Source of the DNA: an uncultured Prevotellaceae bacterium
GTDB lineage: Bacteria > Bacteroidota > Bacteroidia > Bacteroidales > Bacteroidaceae
Direction: 5' to 3'
Length of the DNA stretch: 64,000 nucleotides
Assembly: GCA_900317305.1 (NCBI GenBank)
Contig: ONGG01000003.1
Span: 49,225 to 113,224 of the forward strand
The notes below the pieces were generated by a model that was given only the letters and a program-made list of their open reading frames with translations, searched no databases and had not been told where the DNA came from. Shown here one piece after another: positions 24,400 through 32,336 of this stretch (position 1 is its first letter; every line of letters begins with the position of its first letter). The position numbers and the translations under genes are program-made.

Positions 24400-24744
24400 T
24401 TCTAAGATATTATTACTTTTAACTTGAGATTGTTGGAGTTTGTATGAAGATTGCTCAATTTGCATGATCAATTCTTTCCGCTTCCCCAAGGAAATCTTTT
24501 CGTCTTTCACGAAACTGCAGGCCGCGTCTTGATTTTTTGTTTCACATCCATCAAACGCGTCTGTATCTTATCCACCCCAAAATAACTAAATATTTTAGTT
24601 TGATAGAACTAAAACCCTTAGTTATTTAGGAATTGTTAACAGAAAAGAGACACTTTTTTTAGTTGTTCACACAAGGCAGAATATCATAGACAAACTTTCT
24701 ACTCCTCAATCTTTCCGTCCGGAAAGCTACGACCAACTATTCCT
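24400..24744. other. Intergenic region between lipoprotein and tannase genes
   Basis: 345 bases without a gene. It is AT-rich around 24581-24660 and contains the large inverted repeat described separately. I see no reading frame or RNA gene that I would support. Confidence 0.7.
24581..24626. repeat. 20-bp inverted repeat, operator- or hairpin-like
   Basis: AATAACTAAATATTTTAGTT (24581-24600) and AACTAAAACCCTTAGTTATT (24607-24626) are inverted copies matching at 17 of 20 positions. The only mismatch is a central three-base block (ATA against GGG), and a 6-base gap (TGATAG) separates them. Each arm holds an internal AACTAA...TTAGTT pair as well. It lies about 180 bases upstream of the DUF6624 gene. 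Confidence 0.6.
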
Positions 24745-26274
24745 CTATTTCGTAATCTCACCAATCCATTGGAAAAGTTCGTCCAAAGCATAGTCTCCAC
24801 TATGAGGCCGGTTCCATGACAGCAGGAAGTTCACATCCTTGCCCGCATTCTGAAGTTTGGTGGCGAAGTTGACAGGAACGGGGAAAGCCGTGTCACGGTC
24901 GCGTGCTCCGTGACGGATATACCAATGTGGAGCAACCGTTGTCTTTCCGTCGCCGATAAAGCTCATGGGGTTCATCAACCTCACGTTCTGGCGGATGGCA
25001 TCGCTAACGGTGGTGTTGTTCTTCTGAGCCGTGAAGTCGGTGAAATTCACACTGCTGCCAGTCCAGTCGCCGAACTCCTCATTCTCTCCGCTTGCTTCGT
25101 TGACACCTTCTATCTTGCTGTCAAAGGCTGGAACACCCTTCAGGGCTTGGGTGGAGACCACATAGTCCATGTATTTCTTCATGTCAAGGCTGGTGATGTA
25201 TTCGCCAACCTGCTTGCCACCCATACCGCCACGCATGGGACGCATGCCCTGCGGACGCGGGCCTCCCTGCATCTGTGGACGAGCACCGCCGTTTATAGGA
25301 GCGGCAAACATGCCACCAGCCGAACTGCTGAACGTGAAACCGAGGCTGTCGGGAATGTCGGCTCCAGCATTCTTGGCAATTTGAGCCGCACGGATAATCT
25401 CGCTCTTGATGTAATCAAGGTAGTTGTCGGCAGTCAATGGCGTACCGTCAGGCTTGCGAAGGTTCAGGCTTGCCAGATAGGCAGGAAACATAGCTGCCAG
25501 TTCATTGGTGTAGCCTTTGTGCAGGTCATCGAGCGCCTGGCGGGAGTCTGTTTGCTGAAAGAGCCATTCGTAGGCCATGTCAGCATGTTCGAGGTCGATG
25601 ATGGGACAATAGCACACGGAGGCAAACACGTCGTCTCGCTCATCGGCCGCACCCATGGCCTTCAGCAACTCCGCATACTCGGGATTGTTGCCCGTTGCTC
25701 CCATCAGTGCCGACATGGCTCCACCGGCACTCGTTCCGTCGGTGATGATGCGTTCGGCATCGCCGGGCATCTCTTTGTCGAAGTGACGCAGATAACGGAT
25801 GGCTGCTTTCAGGTCGAGGATGGCTTTCGGCGCACGACCTGTATAAATGGTCTGGCCCTTCTTTATTCCCTTGTGGGCTTTGGCGTAGACCTTGTCAGCG
25901 ACAACAGAAGAGTTTCGACCTCGGGTTCCCGGTATGACCACCACGTAGCCCTCTTTCAGCGCCCTGCCCGTAGCGTCGCCAGCCTGTGGCTGTGCTGCCG
26001 GAGAAGCCATATAGCCGCCGACGTATGTGCGAAGGAAAATCGGAGTCTGCTGTGTTGCACCATCTGGCACATACACATTCAAATACTGATAGGTGGAGTC
26101 CTCTACATTCGTCACATAGAACAGCCGTTCGTAGGCTGTAAAGTTGACTGTTGTTCCGTCATAGACAGTCATCGACGATTTCACACCTGCACTGCTGTCA
26201 AAATGCAATGCTGATTGTGCCACGACTCCCATGGAGATACTGGCACCAACAATAAAAGCGAATATCTTTTTCAT
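24745..26274 (-). CDS. Secreted subtype B tannase-like esterase
   Basis: A 509-residue exported alpha/beta hydrolase. A signal peptide (about 1-20, ending MGVVAQ) precedes a domain with YLNVYVPDGA, RTYVGGYMASPAA, VVIPGTRGRNSS and the nucleophile motif DGTSAGGAMSALMGATGNNP, which is characteristic of subtype B tannases and related hydroxycinnamate esterases. The C-terminal RHGARDRDTAFPVPVNFATK and WNRPHSGDYALDE carry the Asp and His expected for the triad. It would release gallic or ferulic-type acids from plant polyphenol or cell-wall esters. A Gly/Arg/Met/Pro-rich insert (GARPQMQGGPRPQGMRPMRG) interrupts the lid region. The start at 26274 is chosen for the signal peptide. Monocistronic. Confidence 0.85.
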   Translation of the reverse strand: MKKIFAFIVGASISMGVVAQSALHFDSSAGVKSSMTVYDGTTVNFTAYERLFYVTNVEDSTYQYLNVYVPDGATQQTPIFLRTYVGGYMASPAAQPQAGDATGRALKEGYVVVIPGTRGRNSSVVADKVYAKAHKGIKKGQTIYTGRAPKAILDLKAAIRYLRHFDKEMPGDAERIITDGTSAGGAMSALMGATGNNPEYAELLKAMGAADERDDVFASVCYCPIIDLEHADMAYEWLFQQTDSRQALDDLHKGYTNELAAMFPAYLASLNLRKPDGTPLTADNYLDYIKSEIIRAAQIAKNAGADIPDSLGFTFSSSAGGMFAAPINGGARPQMQGGPRPQGMRPMRGGMGGKQVGEYITSLDMKKYMDYVVSTQALKGVPAFDSKIEGVNEASGENEEFGDWTGSSVNFTDFTAQKNNTTVSDAIRQNVRLMNPMSFIGDGKTTVAPHWYIRHGARDRDTAFPVPVNFATKLQNAGKDVNFLLSWNRPHSGDYALDELFQWIGEITK

Positions 26275-26352
26275 AATGTAGATGGAGTGTTTCGAGTCGT
26301 AGCTCTGGTCTCTGCCAAGACCTTGGGTGAATAATAATGGAAAAATGCAGTA

Positions 26353-26360
26353 CAAAGGTA
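26353..26360 (-). promoter_or_regulatory. Probable -7 box of the tannase gene
   Basis: TACCTTTG on the minus strand, 78 bases upstream of the ATG at 26274, fits TAnnTTTG. No good -33 box is seen. Confidence 0.5.
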
Positions 26361-26490
26361 GTGAAAATCGCGCTATTATTTTTATGCCACTTCCCGATTT
26401 TTATATTCTTTATGAATGATCGTTCATCTGAATAGCGCCGAGTGCAGCATGCCTTATTGCTGCCATATGTTCCTTTCTGTTTCATCCAAA

Positions 26491-26530
26491 AAACAGAAAC
26501 CCCTTTCTGCCATAAAGTGGCAGGAAGGGG
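26491..26530 (-). terminator. Terminator of the MFS/PepSY operon
   Basis: On the minus strand CCCCTTCCTGCCA (26530-26518) pairs with TGGCAGAAAGGGG (26512-26500) with one wobble and a 5-base loop, then a T-rich stretch follows. It lies 31 bases after the PepSY gene stop. The stem closely matches the hairpin at 20021-20052. Confidence 0.75.
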
Positions 26531-26561
26531 TATGTAATTTGCTTTTTCCTTTCACACCCAT

Positions 26562-27521
26562 TTATGATGAACTGCTCTTCCGTGGATGCGTCCGTTTCCA
26601 CCACATGTAATAGCCGCTCCAGGGTAGCAGTGCACCGATGAGGGCTGCAAGGAAATAGATGATCTTGATCGCCATACCGCCCCATCCACCGGTATGCAGT
26701 TGCATCAGTACTACCTGCGGCGGCATCTTCTCATGACCGTGGTTCATCATGTCTGGCCGCATGATACTCACTTCCTCTGGCTTTTGCTGCTGCTCAAAAT
26801 GGCCGTGATGCTCCATGTCGCGCACATCACCGCCAAGCACGGCCATAGCTCCCTGTCGGTACCAGTGGTACGACCAACTCGGCCCCGTCAAAGACATCAG
26901 CAGCAGGAACACAACGCCATAGATGCCAAGCGACACATGGCTGTCATAAACAAAGCGGCGGAAGCCTTTGCCGGTACTGACTTTCAACCGGTTCTTCAGC
27001 ATCTTCCTGTTGCGCGGCCACCAGATGACAATGCCCGACAGTAGTATCAATGTCATTCCAATGGCAGTGACACCGACGATGAACCGTCCGGCAGACATGC
27101 CTTCGTGGGGTTCCGAAGGCACATTCAGCAGATAGCGGTGCAGTTGCTTGGCTGTATTGACCACTGCAGATTCCTTTTCCCAACCAATCAACTCACCCGT
27201 GTAAGGATTGACGGCAAGTTTCTGATGGCCACGCTCGGCAAACTGGGCGTATGCCGCATCATCTGAGCCTGAGGGCAGTTGAATGCTTGTCAATGTCAGG
27301 CCCTTGCCGGCATGTTCCCGGATGGCATCAACAAGGGCTTCATTAGCCAGATGTCGACCGTTTCCTTTGTCCTTCACATGCCTGATGTCGGCATTAATAG
27401 CCTCCTTGATTTCGTCTTGAAACACAATGACGGCTCCTGTCAGGCAGATAACGGAAATGATGACGCCCAAAACCAAGCCGAGCCAACGGTGGATTTTCAA
27501 ACAAATCTTTCTCATAGTCAT
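26562..27521 (-). CDS. PepSY-associated transmembrane-helix protein
   Basis: A 319-residue inner-membrane protein of the PepSY-TM family: an N-terminal helix (about 13-33, IHRWLGLVLGVIISVICLTG), a periplasmic PepSY-like domain with the NPYTGELIGWEKES signature (about 105-118), then helices at about 145-168, 195-215 and 285-308 with conserved RWLGL, SSYHWYR-like and WWKRTHPR elements. Relatives occur beside siderophore receptors and are suspected ferric-siderophore reductases. Here it follows an MFS transporter by 19 bases. A His/Met-rich stretch (DMEHHGHFEQ, DMMNHGHEKMP) could bind metal. A role in metal or siderophore handling is inferred, not shown; no TonB receptor is adjacent. Confidence 0.83.
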   Translation of the reverse strand: MTMRKICLKIHRWLGLVLGVIISVICLTGAVIVFQDEIKEAINADIRHVKDKGNGRHLANEALVDAIREHAGKGLTLTSIQLPSGSDDAAYAQFAERGHQKLAVNPYTGELIGWEKESAVVNTAKQLHRYLLNVPSEPHEGMSAGRFIVGVTAIGMTLILLSGIVIWWPRNRKMLKNRLKVSTGKGFRRFVYDSHVSLGIYGVVFLLLMSLTGPSWSYHWYRQGAMAVLGGDVRDMEHHGHFEQQQKPEEVSIMRPDMMNHGHEKMPPQVVLMQLHTGGWGGMAIKIIYFLAALIGALLPWSGYYMWWKRTHPRKSSSS

Positions 27522-27540
27522 ATTGCAATTTGTATTAATT

Positions 27541-28728
27541 TCATTGTCCGTCTTCGCCTACTGGCGGCAGGCTCTGGAAGTGCCGCGTGCCATAGACCTG
27601 AAGAAGGAATACCAGGCAAAGCGCGATGCCTACCTTATAGGGTGCCACGATGTCATCCACGCCAAAAATGGCCCTGGACAGGGGCATGACAATCAAAGGA
27701 GAAACGAATTGTCCCAGATAGAGGGCTGCCGAGAGCAGCGGCATGACCGTTGTGGCGGAGTTCTTGCCACCCTTGATGCTCGCTATGGTGTTCAGGTATG
27801 GAACGCCCACGCCGGTGGCCATTCCGATGAATGCAGAGCCAAGCATAGCCATCACTACAGTGGGCACTAGATAAGACACATATCCCAATAGGAACAGCAA
27901 CGGTGCAAAGTATTTGACGCTTTGGCGAAAACGGTTCATCAGACTTCCGAAACCAAGTCCGACAAAGAAGGCCACGACATCAAGTCCCACCATGATGACC
28001 GTGATGAGCTCCGTGGAAAGTCCCTGTTGCTGGCTGGCAACGATAGCGAAGTTGGTGGGGAAGATAAAGAATATCATCATCAGCAGAAGCATACCGACAA
28101 CCGACGGATGGAACTTCAGCAACTGCCTCGGATGGAAGGGTACGCCACGCTTGTTGGCACTGCCCAGTTGTTCGTCGGGCAACCACAGCCACACCATCAC
28201 CAGGGCTATCAGCCCCAGCAAATAGACAAAAAAGGCATAGTTCCATTCTATCGTCGCCAACAGACCTGCCAGCAGTGTCGCCACCACCCCACCCATCTGG
28301 TTCATGGCTGCCGACAGTCCCATCAGCCTTGCCTGTTGCTCCGGCGGGAAATAGTAGGCCAGCAGACCAGTGGGAAGCGGCATGATGAGTCCGACGCTGA
28401 CACCCAGCAATGCACGCATAGCCAGAAGCAAGTAGATGTCGTCCATAAAGAAGCATCCCGCTCCCGCCACGATATAGAGCAGCAGTCCCGTAGTGGCTAT
28501 GGCACGGGTGCGCAGCACACGGCTCAGAGGAAGGAAGAAAAGATTGGTGACGATAATCAGCAGGGCGGGCATGCTGACAATGAACTGCACCAGAATAGCG
28601 GGTGCCTCGCTGAAATGAGCCTTGATGATTCCCAGCGCGGGGGCGATGGCGGCTCCGGCCATCACGGTGAGCAGCGACATGGAAAGGATGGTAGCCGTCA
28701 CCCGTCTTGAAACGTTTGTCTTTGTCAT
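27541..28728 (-). CDS. Major facilitator superfamily transporter
   Basis: A 395-residue inner-membrane protein with about twelve hydrophobic helices. It has the MFS pattern of a loop 2-3 motif (LPLSRVLRTRAIATTGLLLY), an Arg in helix 4 (MRALLGVSVGLIMPLPTGLL) and internal two-fold repetition (second half LNTIASIKGGKNSATTVMPL). It probably works as a proton-coupled exporter of the drug:H+ antiporter 1 type. The start at 28728 is chosen over 28764 because the extra 12 residues are charged and unlike an MFS N-terminus. It is the first gene of a two-gene operon with the PepSY-TM protein. Substrate unknown. Confidence 0.85.
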   Translation of the reverse strand: MTKTNVSRRVTATILSMSLLTVMAGAAIAPALGIIKAHFSEAPAILVQFIVSMPALLIIVTNLFFLPLSRVLRTRAIATTGLLLYIVAGAGCFFMDDIYLLLAMRALLGVSVGLIMPLPTGLLAYYFPPEQQARLMGLSAAMNQMGGVVATLLAGLLATIEWNYAFFVYLLGLIALVMVWLWLPDEQLGSANKRGVPFHPRQLLKFHPSVVGMLLLMMIFFIFPTNFAIVASQQQGLSTELITVIMVGLDVVAFFVGLGFGSLMNRFRQSVKYFAPLLFLLGYVSYLVPTVVMAMLGSAFIGMATGVGVPYLNTIASIKGGKNSATTVMPLLSAALYLGQFVSPLIVMPLSRAIFGVDDIVAPYKVGIALCLVFLLQVYGTRHFQSLPPVGEDGQ

Positions 28729-29027
28729 TTTCAATCGGAGTTTTCGTGGATGCGAGTCATCCACAGGGCTCTACCAGGCTGCTTCAAAATTAAAAATCGG
28801 GTGCAAAAGTACAAAAAAAATTGGATATCCCAATCAGGAAAAATGCAAGAACGACACATCCGATTTACAATTTTCCACCCAAACGCCCCCATTTTCTTTT
28901 TCTTCCTTCACCTAAAAGGTGAAAAATTACCACCAGTTCCTCGCCCGCAACCTCTCTCACTCCACATCCTCACCTCCCCACTTTTAGTCATTACATATGT
29001 CAGCATTTCATCATGTCAGTCTATCAT
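28729..29027. other. Intergenic region upstream of the MFS gene
   Basis: 299 bases without a gene. It holds a minus-strand -7 box TACTTTTG (28811-28804) with ATTG 19 bases upstream (28834-28831) as the likely MFS promoter. Between 28840 and 29027 I see nothing I can name. Confidence 0.55.
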
Positions 29028-30104
29028 CTAGACAGGCCATGGATAACTGCCAGGTTTGAGGATGATGCTCACCGACTGGGGGGTAACCATCCGGATGACC
29101 CCGGGCGCATATACCTCGGTAATAGCGAACTGACACCATGAAAGCGACTCGAGGCAGCAAAATGCCGTGGCTCCACCCTCCAGGACCAATGTGGTTGGCG
29201 GATAAGCCTCCACCATGGCTCTCACCACATCGGCCATGGTCTGACGAAGCCGCACCGCCACCGCTTTTCCCGTGAGATGACGGAAAGGAATGGCAAGGAC
29301 CATCCTCGGAGAATGTAGATAGGCAGGCAGAATCTTTTGAATCCATTCCGTGGCACCAGCACCACCATCGTATACTTCACGGGGCATCATCTCCACAGGA
29401 AGGCCCAATTGGCAAGGCTGACTCTGTGTGCTGCCAGCCACCACTAACGTATGGTCCGCATCGAGTGTCATTGGCGAATGTGGTTTTTTCCGAGAGTGCC
29501 CACGATGAACGAGCAAGGTCTCAAAGAAGTCGGCGGCTCCGGCAAGGAGCGTGTCGGGTGAACAATTAGACACCACGGCCTCCACATCATCGGCCGACGA
29601 GGCATCGGGCATGCTTACACCCAACCTCTCGGCATCGGGAAAACGAGCACGCATGCTGTCGGTACGGGCGGGGAACTCCGGGTCGAAGGCGAAATCGGTT
29701 TTCGAGATGGGCACATCGCCGCAGTAGTATTTTCCATCCCTGATAACCCTTCCTCTCGACGGGTTGGCAGGAAGAAAGACCGCCTTTTTGTAGGGGCCAC
29801 ATGCAAGAATAGCCTCCAACTCCTCCATGACATGACCACGGAGCGCAGAGTCGGTTTTCTTGAATAAAACCAGAGGAGGCACGCCTTCTGCCACCTGCAC
29901 GAACAGACGGTTCATCACCTCTTTGGTGACCACTGCCGCCTGTGATGCCGACATCGACCGCGTATTGGTAGCCACGACAACGACATCAGCGTTGGGCAGC
30001 CCTTCGTCAAGTCCCAGCACCAGCCGCACCCTCAACCCATAATCGAAGGCCACGCCCGCCATCTCGGCGGCACCCGTGATATCGTCGGCAATGACAACAA
30101 TCAT
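29028..30104 (-). CDS. Four-carbon acid sugar kinase (DUF1537 family), candidate D-threonate kinase
   Basis: A 358-residue cytoplasmic kinase of the DUF1537 family. The N-terminal domain has the signature MIVVIADDITGAAEMAGVAF and LFKKTDSALRGHV, the acid-sugar site; the C-terminal domain carries VVAGSTQSQP and VLEGGATAFCCLE for nucleotide binding. The family phosphorylates four-carbon acid sugars such as D-threonate, L-threonate or D-erythronate at O4. It overlaps the PdxA-type gene by four bases (ATGA), the classic kinase/PdxA2 pair that converts D-threonate or D-erythronate to dihydroxyacetone phosphate and CO2. It is the last gene of a five-gene operon with an aldolase, a transporter and a dehydrogenase. 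The exact stereoisomer is inferred. Confidence 0.88.
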   Translation of the reverse strand: MIVVIADDITGAAEMAGVAFDYGLRVRLVLGLDEGLPNADVVVVATNTRSMSASQAAVVTKEVMNRLFVQVAEGVPPLVLFKKTDSALRGHVMEELEAILACGPYKKAVFLPANPSRGRVIRDGKYYCGDVPISKTDFAFDPEFPARTDSMRARFPDAERLGVSMPDASSADDVEAVVSNCSPDTLLAGAADFFETLLVHRGHSRKKPHSPMTLDADHTLVVAGSTQSQPCQLGLPVEMMPREVYDGGAGATEWIQKILPAYLHSPRMVLAIPFRHLTGKAVAVRLRQTMADVVRAMVEAYPPTTLVLEGGATAFCCLESLSWCQFAITEVYAPGVIRMVTPQSVSIILKPGSYPWPV

Positions 30105-31135
30105 TTCTTGTTTCGTCGGTTGATGGCCATCTTCGTGGCATAGTCGATGGAAATCATCATGGCGTCCTCGCTGGCTATGCCCTTACCCGCCACATCGAAG
30201 GCCGTGCCATGGTCTACCGACACACGGATGATTGGCAGTCCGAGTGTGATGTTGACTCCTTTCACGCTGTCCATCTTTCCTGTCTCGGCATTCCAGTTGA
30301 AGCCCACCACCTTGAACGGGATATGACCCTGGTCGTGGTACATCGCCACACAACCGTCGAACTGTCCGCATTTTGCCTTGGCGAAAAGTGTATCGGGTGG
30401 AACAGGTCCCGACACGTTGAAACCTCTCGCCGCCAGTTCGGCCACTGCCGGTATAATCTCGAGGGCCTCCTCGTCGCCAAACAGGCCATTGTCGCTGGAA
30501 TGCGGATTGAGGCCCGCGATACCTATCCGTGGATTCTCTATGCCGAACTGCCGGCAGGCATCGTCGATGAGTTCGGTGACTTCGATGATCCGGGCCTTCT
30601 TCACCAGGTCGCAGGCTTTTCGGAGCGGCACATGGGTTGACACATGAATGACCCTCAGATGCTCGTCGGCCAGCAGCATGGCATATTTCTTGGTATGGGT
30701 GAAAGTGGCGTAAATTTCGGTATGGCCATCGAAATGATGACCAGCCAGATTGAGCGCCTCTTTGTTGAGCGGGGCCGTCACCGTGCCGTCCACCTCCTCG
30801 GCCATGGCCAGGTCGATGGCCTTTCTTATCGACACGAAAGCGGCATTGCCACACTGTGCTGCCACCTTGCCAAACTCGAACGAGTCGGCATCGACACACT
30901 TCAGGTCGTACACATCAATGGTGCCATACTCGAATTTTGCCGCTTTCACCTCGTCCACGGCATTCACCTGGAGGTCGAGGCCCAGGAGGCTGACAGCCTT
31001 CCGCATCACTTTGGCATCACCTGTGACGATGGGACGGCATTTCTGGTAAGTAGACTCATGGCTCAGTGCCCTGACAACGATTTCGGGTCCGATGCCGGCA
31101 GGGTCGCCCATGGTTATGGCTAAGATTGGTTTCAT
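30101..31135 (-). CDS. pdxA: PdxA-type 4-phosphate dehydrogenase (PdxA2-like, catabolic)
   Basis: A 344-residue NAD-dependent oxidative decarboxylase of the PdxA family: ILAITMGDPAGIGPEIVVRA at the start, VDGTVTAPLNKEALNLAGHH, GHTEIYATFTHTKKYAMLL, the metal-site His residues in VAMYHDQGHIPFK, and GLPIIRVSVDHGTAFDVAGKG. Biosynthetic PdxA oxidises 4-phosphohydroxy-L-threonine for vitamin B6; the catabolic PdxA2 group oxidises D-threonate- or D-erythronate-4-phosphate to dihydroxyacetone phosphate. The overlapping kinase gene and the rest of the operon argue for the catabolic role. The start at 31135 gives the normal family N-terminus; the longer frame to 31186 adds an unrelated leader. Confidence 0.9.
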   Translation of the reverse strand: MKPILAITMGDPAGIGPEIVVRALSHESTYQKCRPIVTGDAKVMRKAVSLLGLDLQVNAVDEVKAAKFEYGTIDVYDLKCVDADSFEFGKVAAQCGNAAFVSIRKAIDLAMAEEVDGTVTAPLNKEALNLAGHHFDGHTEIYATFTHTKKYAMLLADEHLRVIHVSTHVPLRKACDLVKKARIIEVTELIDDACRQFGIENPRIGIAGLNPHSSDNGLFGDEEALEIIPAVAELAARGFNVSGPVPPDTLFAKAKCGQFDGCVAMYHDQGHIPFKVVGFNWNAETGKMDSVKGVNITLGLPIIRVSVDHGTAFDVAGKGIASEDAMMISIDYATKMAINRRNKK

Positions 31136-31190
31136 GATGATTGCGTTTTTTCGATTCAACAATAGGAAATCCGGAAAGCCGGTCACTTCT

Positions 31191-32336
31191 TCAATACAAG
31201 GAGTTGTAGATATCGCGGGCGTCCTGTTCGGTCACCTCACGCGGATTGTTCTTCAGCAGGCGCTGCACCTGCATGGCAGCCTTGGCCATACCATCGACAG
31301 CCGACTGCGGTATATGCAGGTCGGAGAGCTTTTGCGGAATGCCCACAGCTGCCGAGAGTTCGCCAATCAATTCCACGCCCTTCAGGGCCGTTTCCTTCTC
31401 ATTGCCACCTAGAGCTATGCCACAGGCCATGGCCACCTCGGCATAGCGTTGCGGACAGGCAGGCAAGTTGAATTTCATCACCGAGGGAAGGAGGACGGCG
31501 TTCGACAGGCCATGGGGGATATGGAACTCGCCACCCAGCGGATAGGAAAGCGCATGCACCGCCGCCGTGTTGACCGGTCCCAGACACAGTCCGCCATAGA
31601 GGCTGCCCAATGCAAGGGCTTCGCGAGCCTCCTTGTCATCGGGATTAGTGACCGCTTTCTTGAGATTTGCCGAGATGAGCCGGATACCCTCACGGGCATA
31701 GATATCGACCGCAGGATGTGCGAACTTGTTGGTATAGGCCTCGATACAGTGGGTGAGCGCATCCATTCCCGTGTCGGCCGTCACTTTCGGAGGAACGGTC
31801 CATGTGAGGCGGGGGTCGACATAAGCGGCGTCGGCCACGAGGAACGGGCTCACGATGCCTTTTTTCAGTTGGTCGCGCTCATCGAGCAAAATGGCGTTGG
31901 GCGACACCTCGCTGCCCGTGCCTGCCGTCGTAGGCAGGCAAGCCAGCCACTTGCCCCTTTGCCTGACGAATCCAGTTCCGAAGAGGTCCTCCACCTGCTG
32001 GTCGCTATCGACGAGAGCCGCCACCAGTTTGGCCAAGTCGAGTACGCTGCCACCGCCGATACCCACCACACTGTCGGTACCGAAATCACGTGCCTCGCGG
32101 AGGATGTTCTTGAAGTCGCTGACCGTCGGTTCGGCGGTAATATCGTGGAACACACGAATCTCCACTCCTTTCAGCCTCAACGCATCGAGCGTGGACGTGA
32201 TGAGCGGCAAGATAGGAGGTGCCGTGAGCACAAAGAGCCGGTGAAAGCCCAGACGGAGATAGTCGTCGCAGAAATTCTGGATGCAGCCCGTACCGAAAAC
32301 GATTTTCTGGGGCTGAAGTAGCGTGATGGCATTCAT
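31191..32336 (-). CDS. Iron-containing alcohol dehydrogenase
   Basis: A 381-residue NAD(P)-dependent Fe-ADH. It shows the nucleotide-binding VVGIGGGSVLDLAKLVAAL (about 90-108), TTAGTGSEVSPNAIL (136-150) and the metal ligands in TGMDALTHCIEAY (D192, H196) and HALSYPLGGEFHIPHGLSNA (H261, H275). Family members interconvert aldehydes and alcohols, including lactaldehyde reductase and 4-hydroxybutyrate-type dehydrogenases. The gene overlaps the transporter gene by four bases and is followed 55 bases later by the PdxA-type gene. In the proposed pathway it reduces the four-carbon aldehyde acid made by the aldolase to D-threonate. Other aldehydes are possible. Confidence 0.87.
   Translation of the reverse strand: MNAITLLQPQKIVFGTGCIQNFCDDYLRLGFHRLFVLTAPPILPLITSTLDALRLKGVEIRVFHDITAEPTVSDFKNILREARDFGTDSVVGIGGGSVLDLAKLVAALVDSDQQVEDLFGTGFVRQRGKWLACLPTTAGTGSEVSPNAILLDERDQLKKGIVSPFLVADAAYVDPRLTWTVPPKVTADTGMDALTHCIEAYTNKFAHPAVDIYAREGIRLISANLKKAVTNPDDKEAREALALGSLYGGLCLGPVNTAAVHALSYPLGGEFHIPHGLSNAVLLPSVMKFNLPACPQRYAEVAMACGIALGGNEKETALKGVELIGELSAAVGIPQKLSDLHIPQSAVDGMAKAAMQVQRLLKNNPREVTEQDARDIYNSLY

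Noticed and set aside
30101-31135. Biosynthetic PdxA for vitamin B6
   Set aside because: It overlaps a DUF1537 kinase gene and has no other B6 genes nearby; the kinase/PdxA2 arrangement is the known catabolic one. The family name is kept only as a label.
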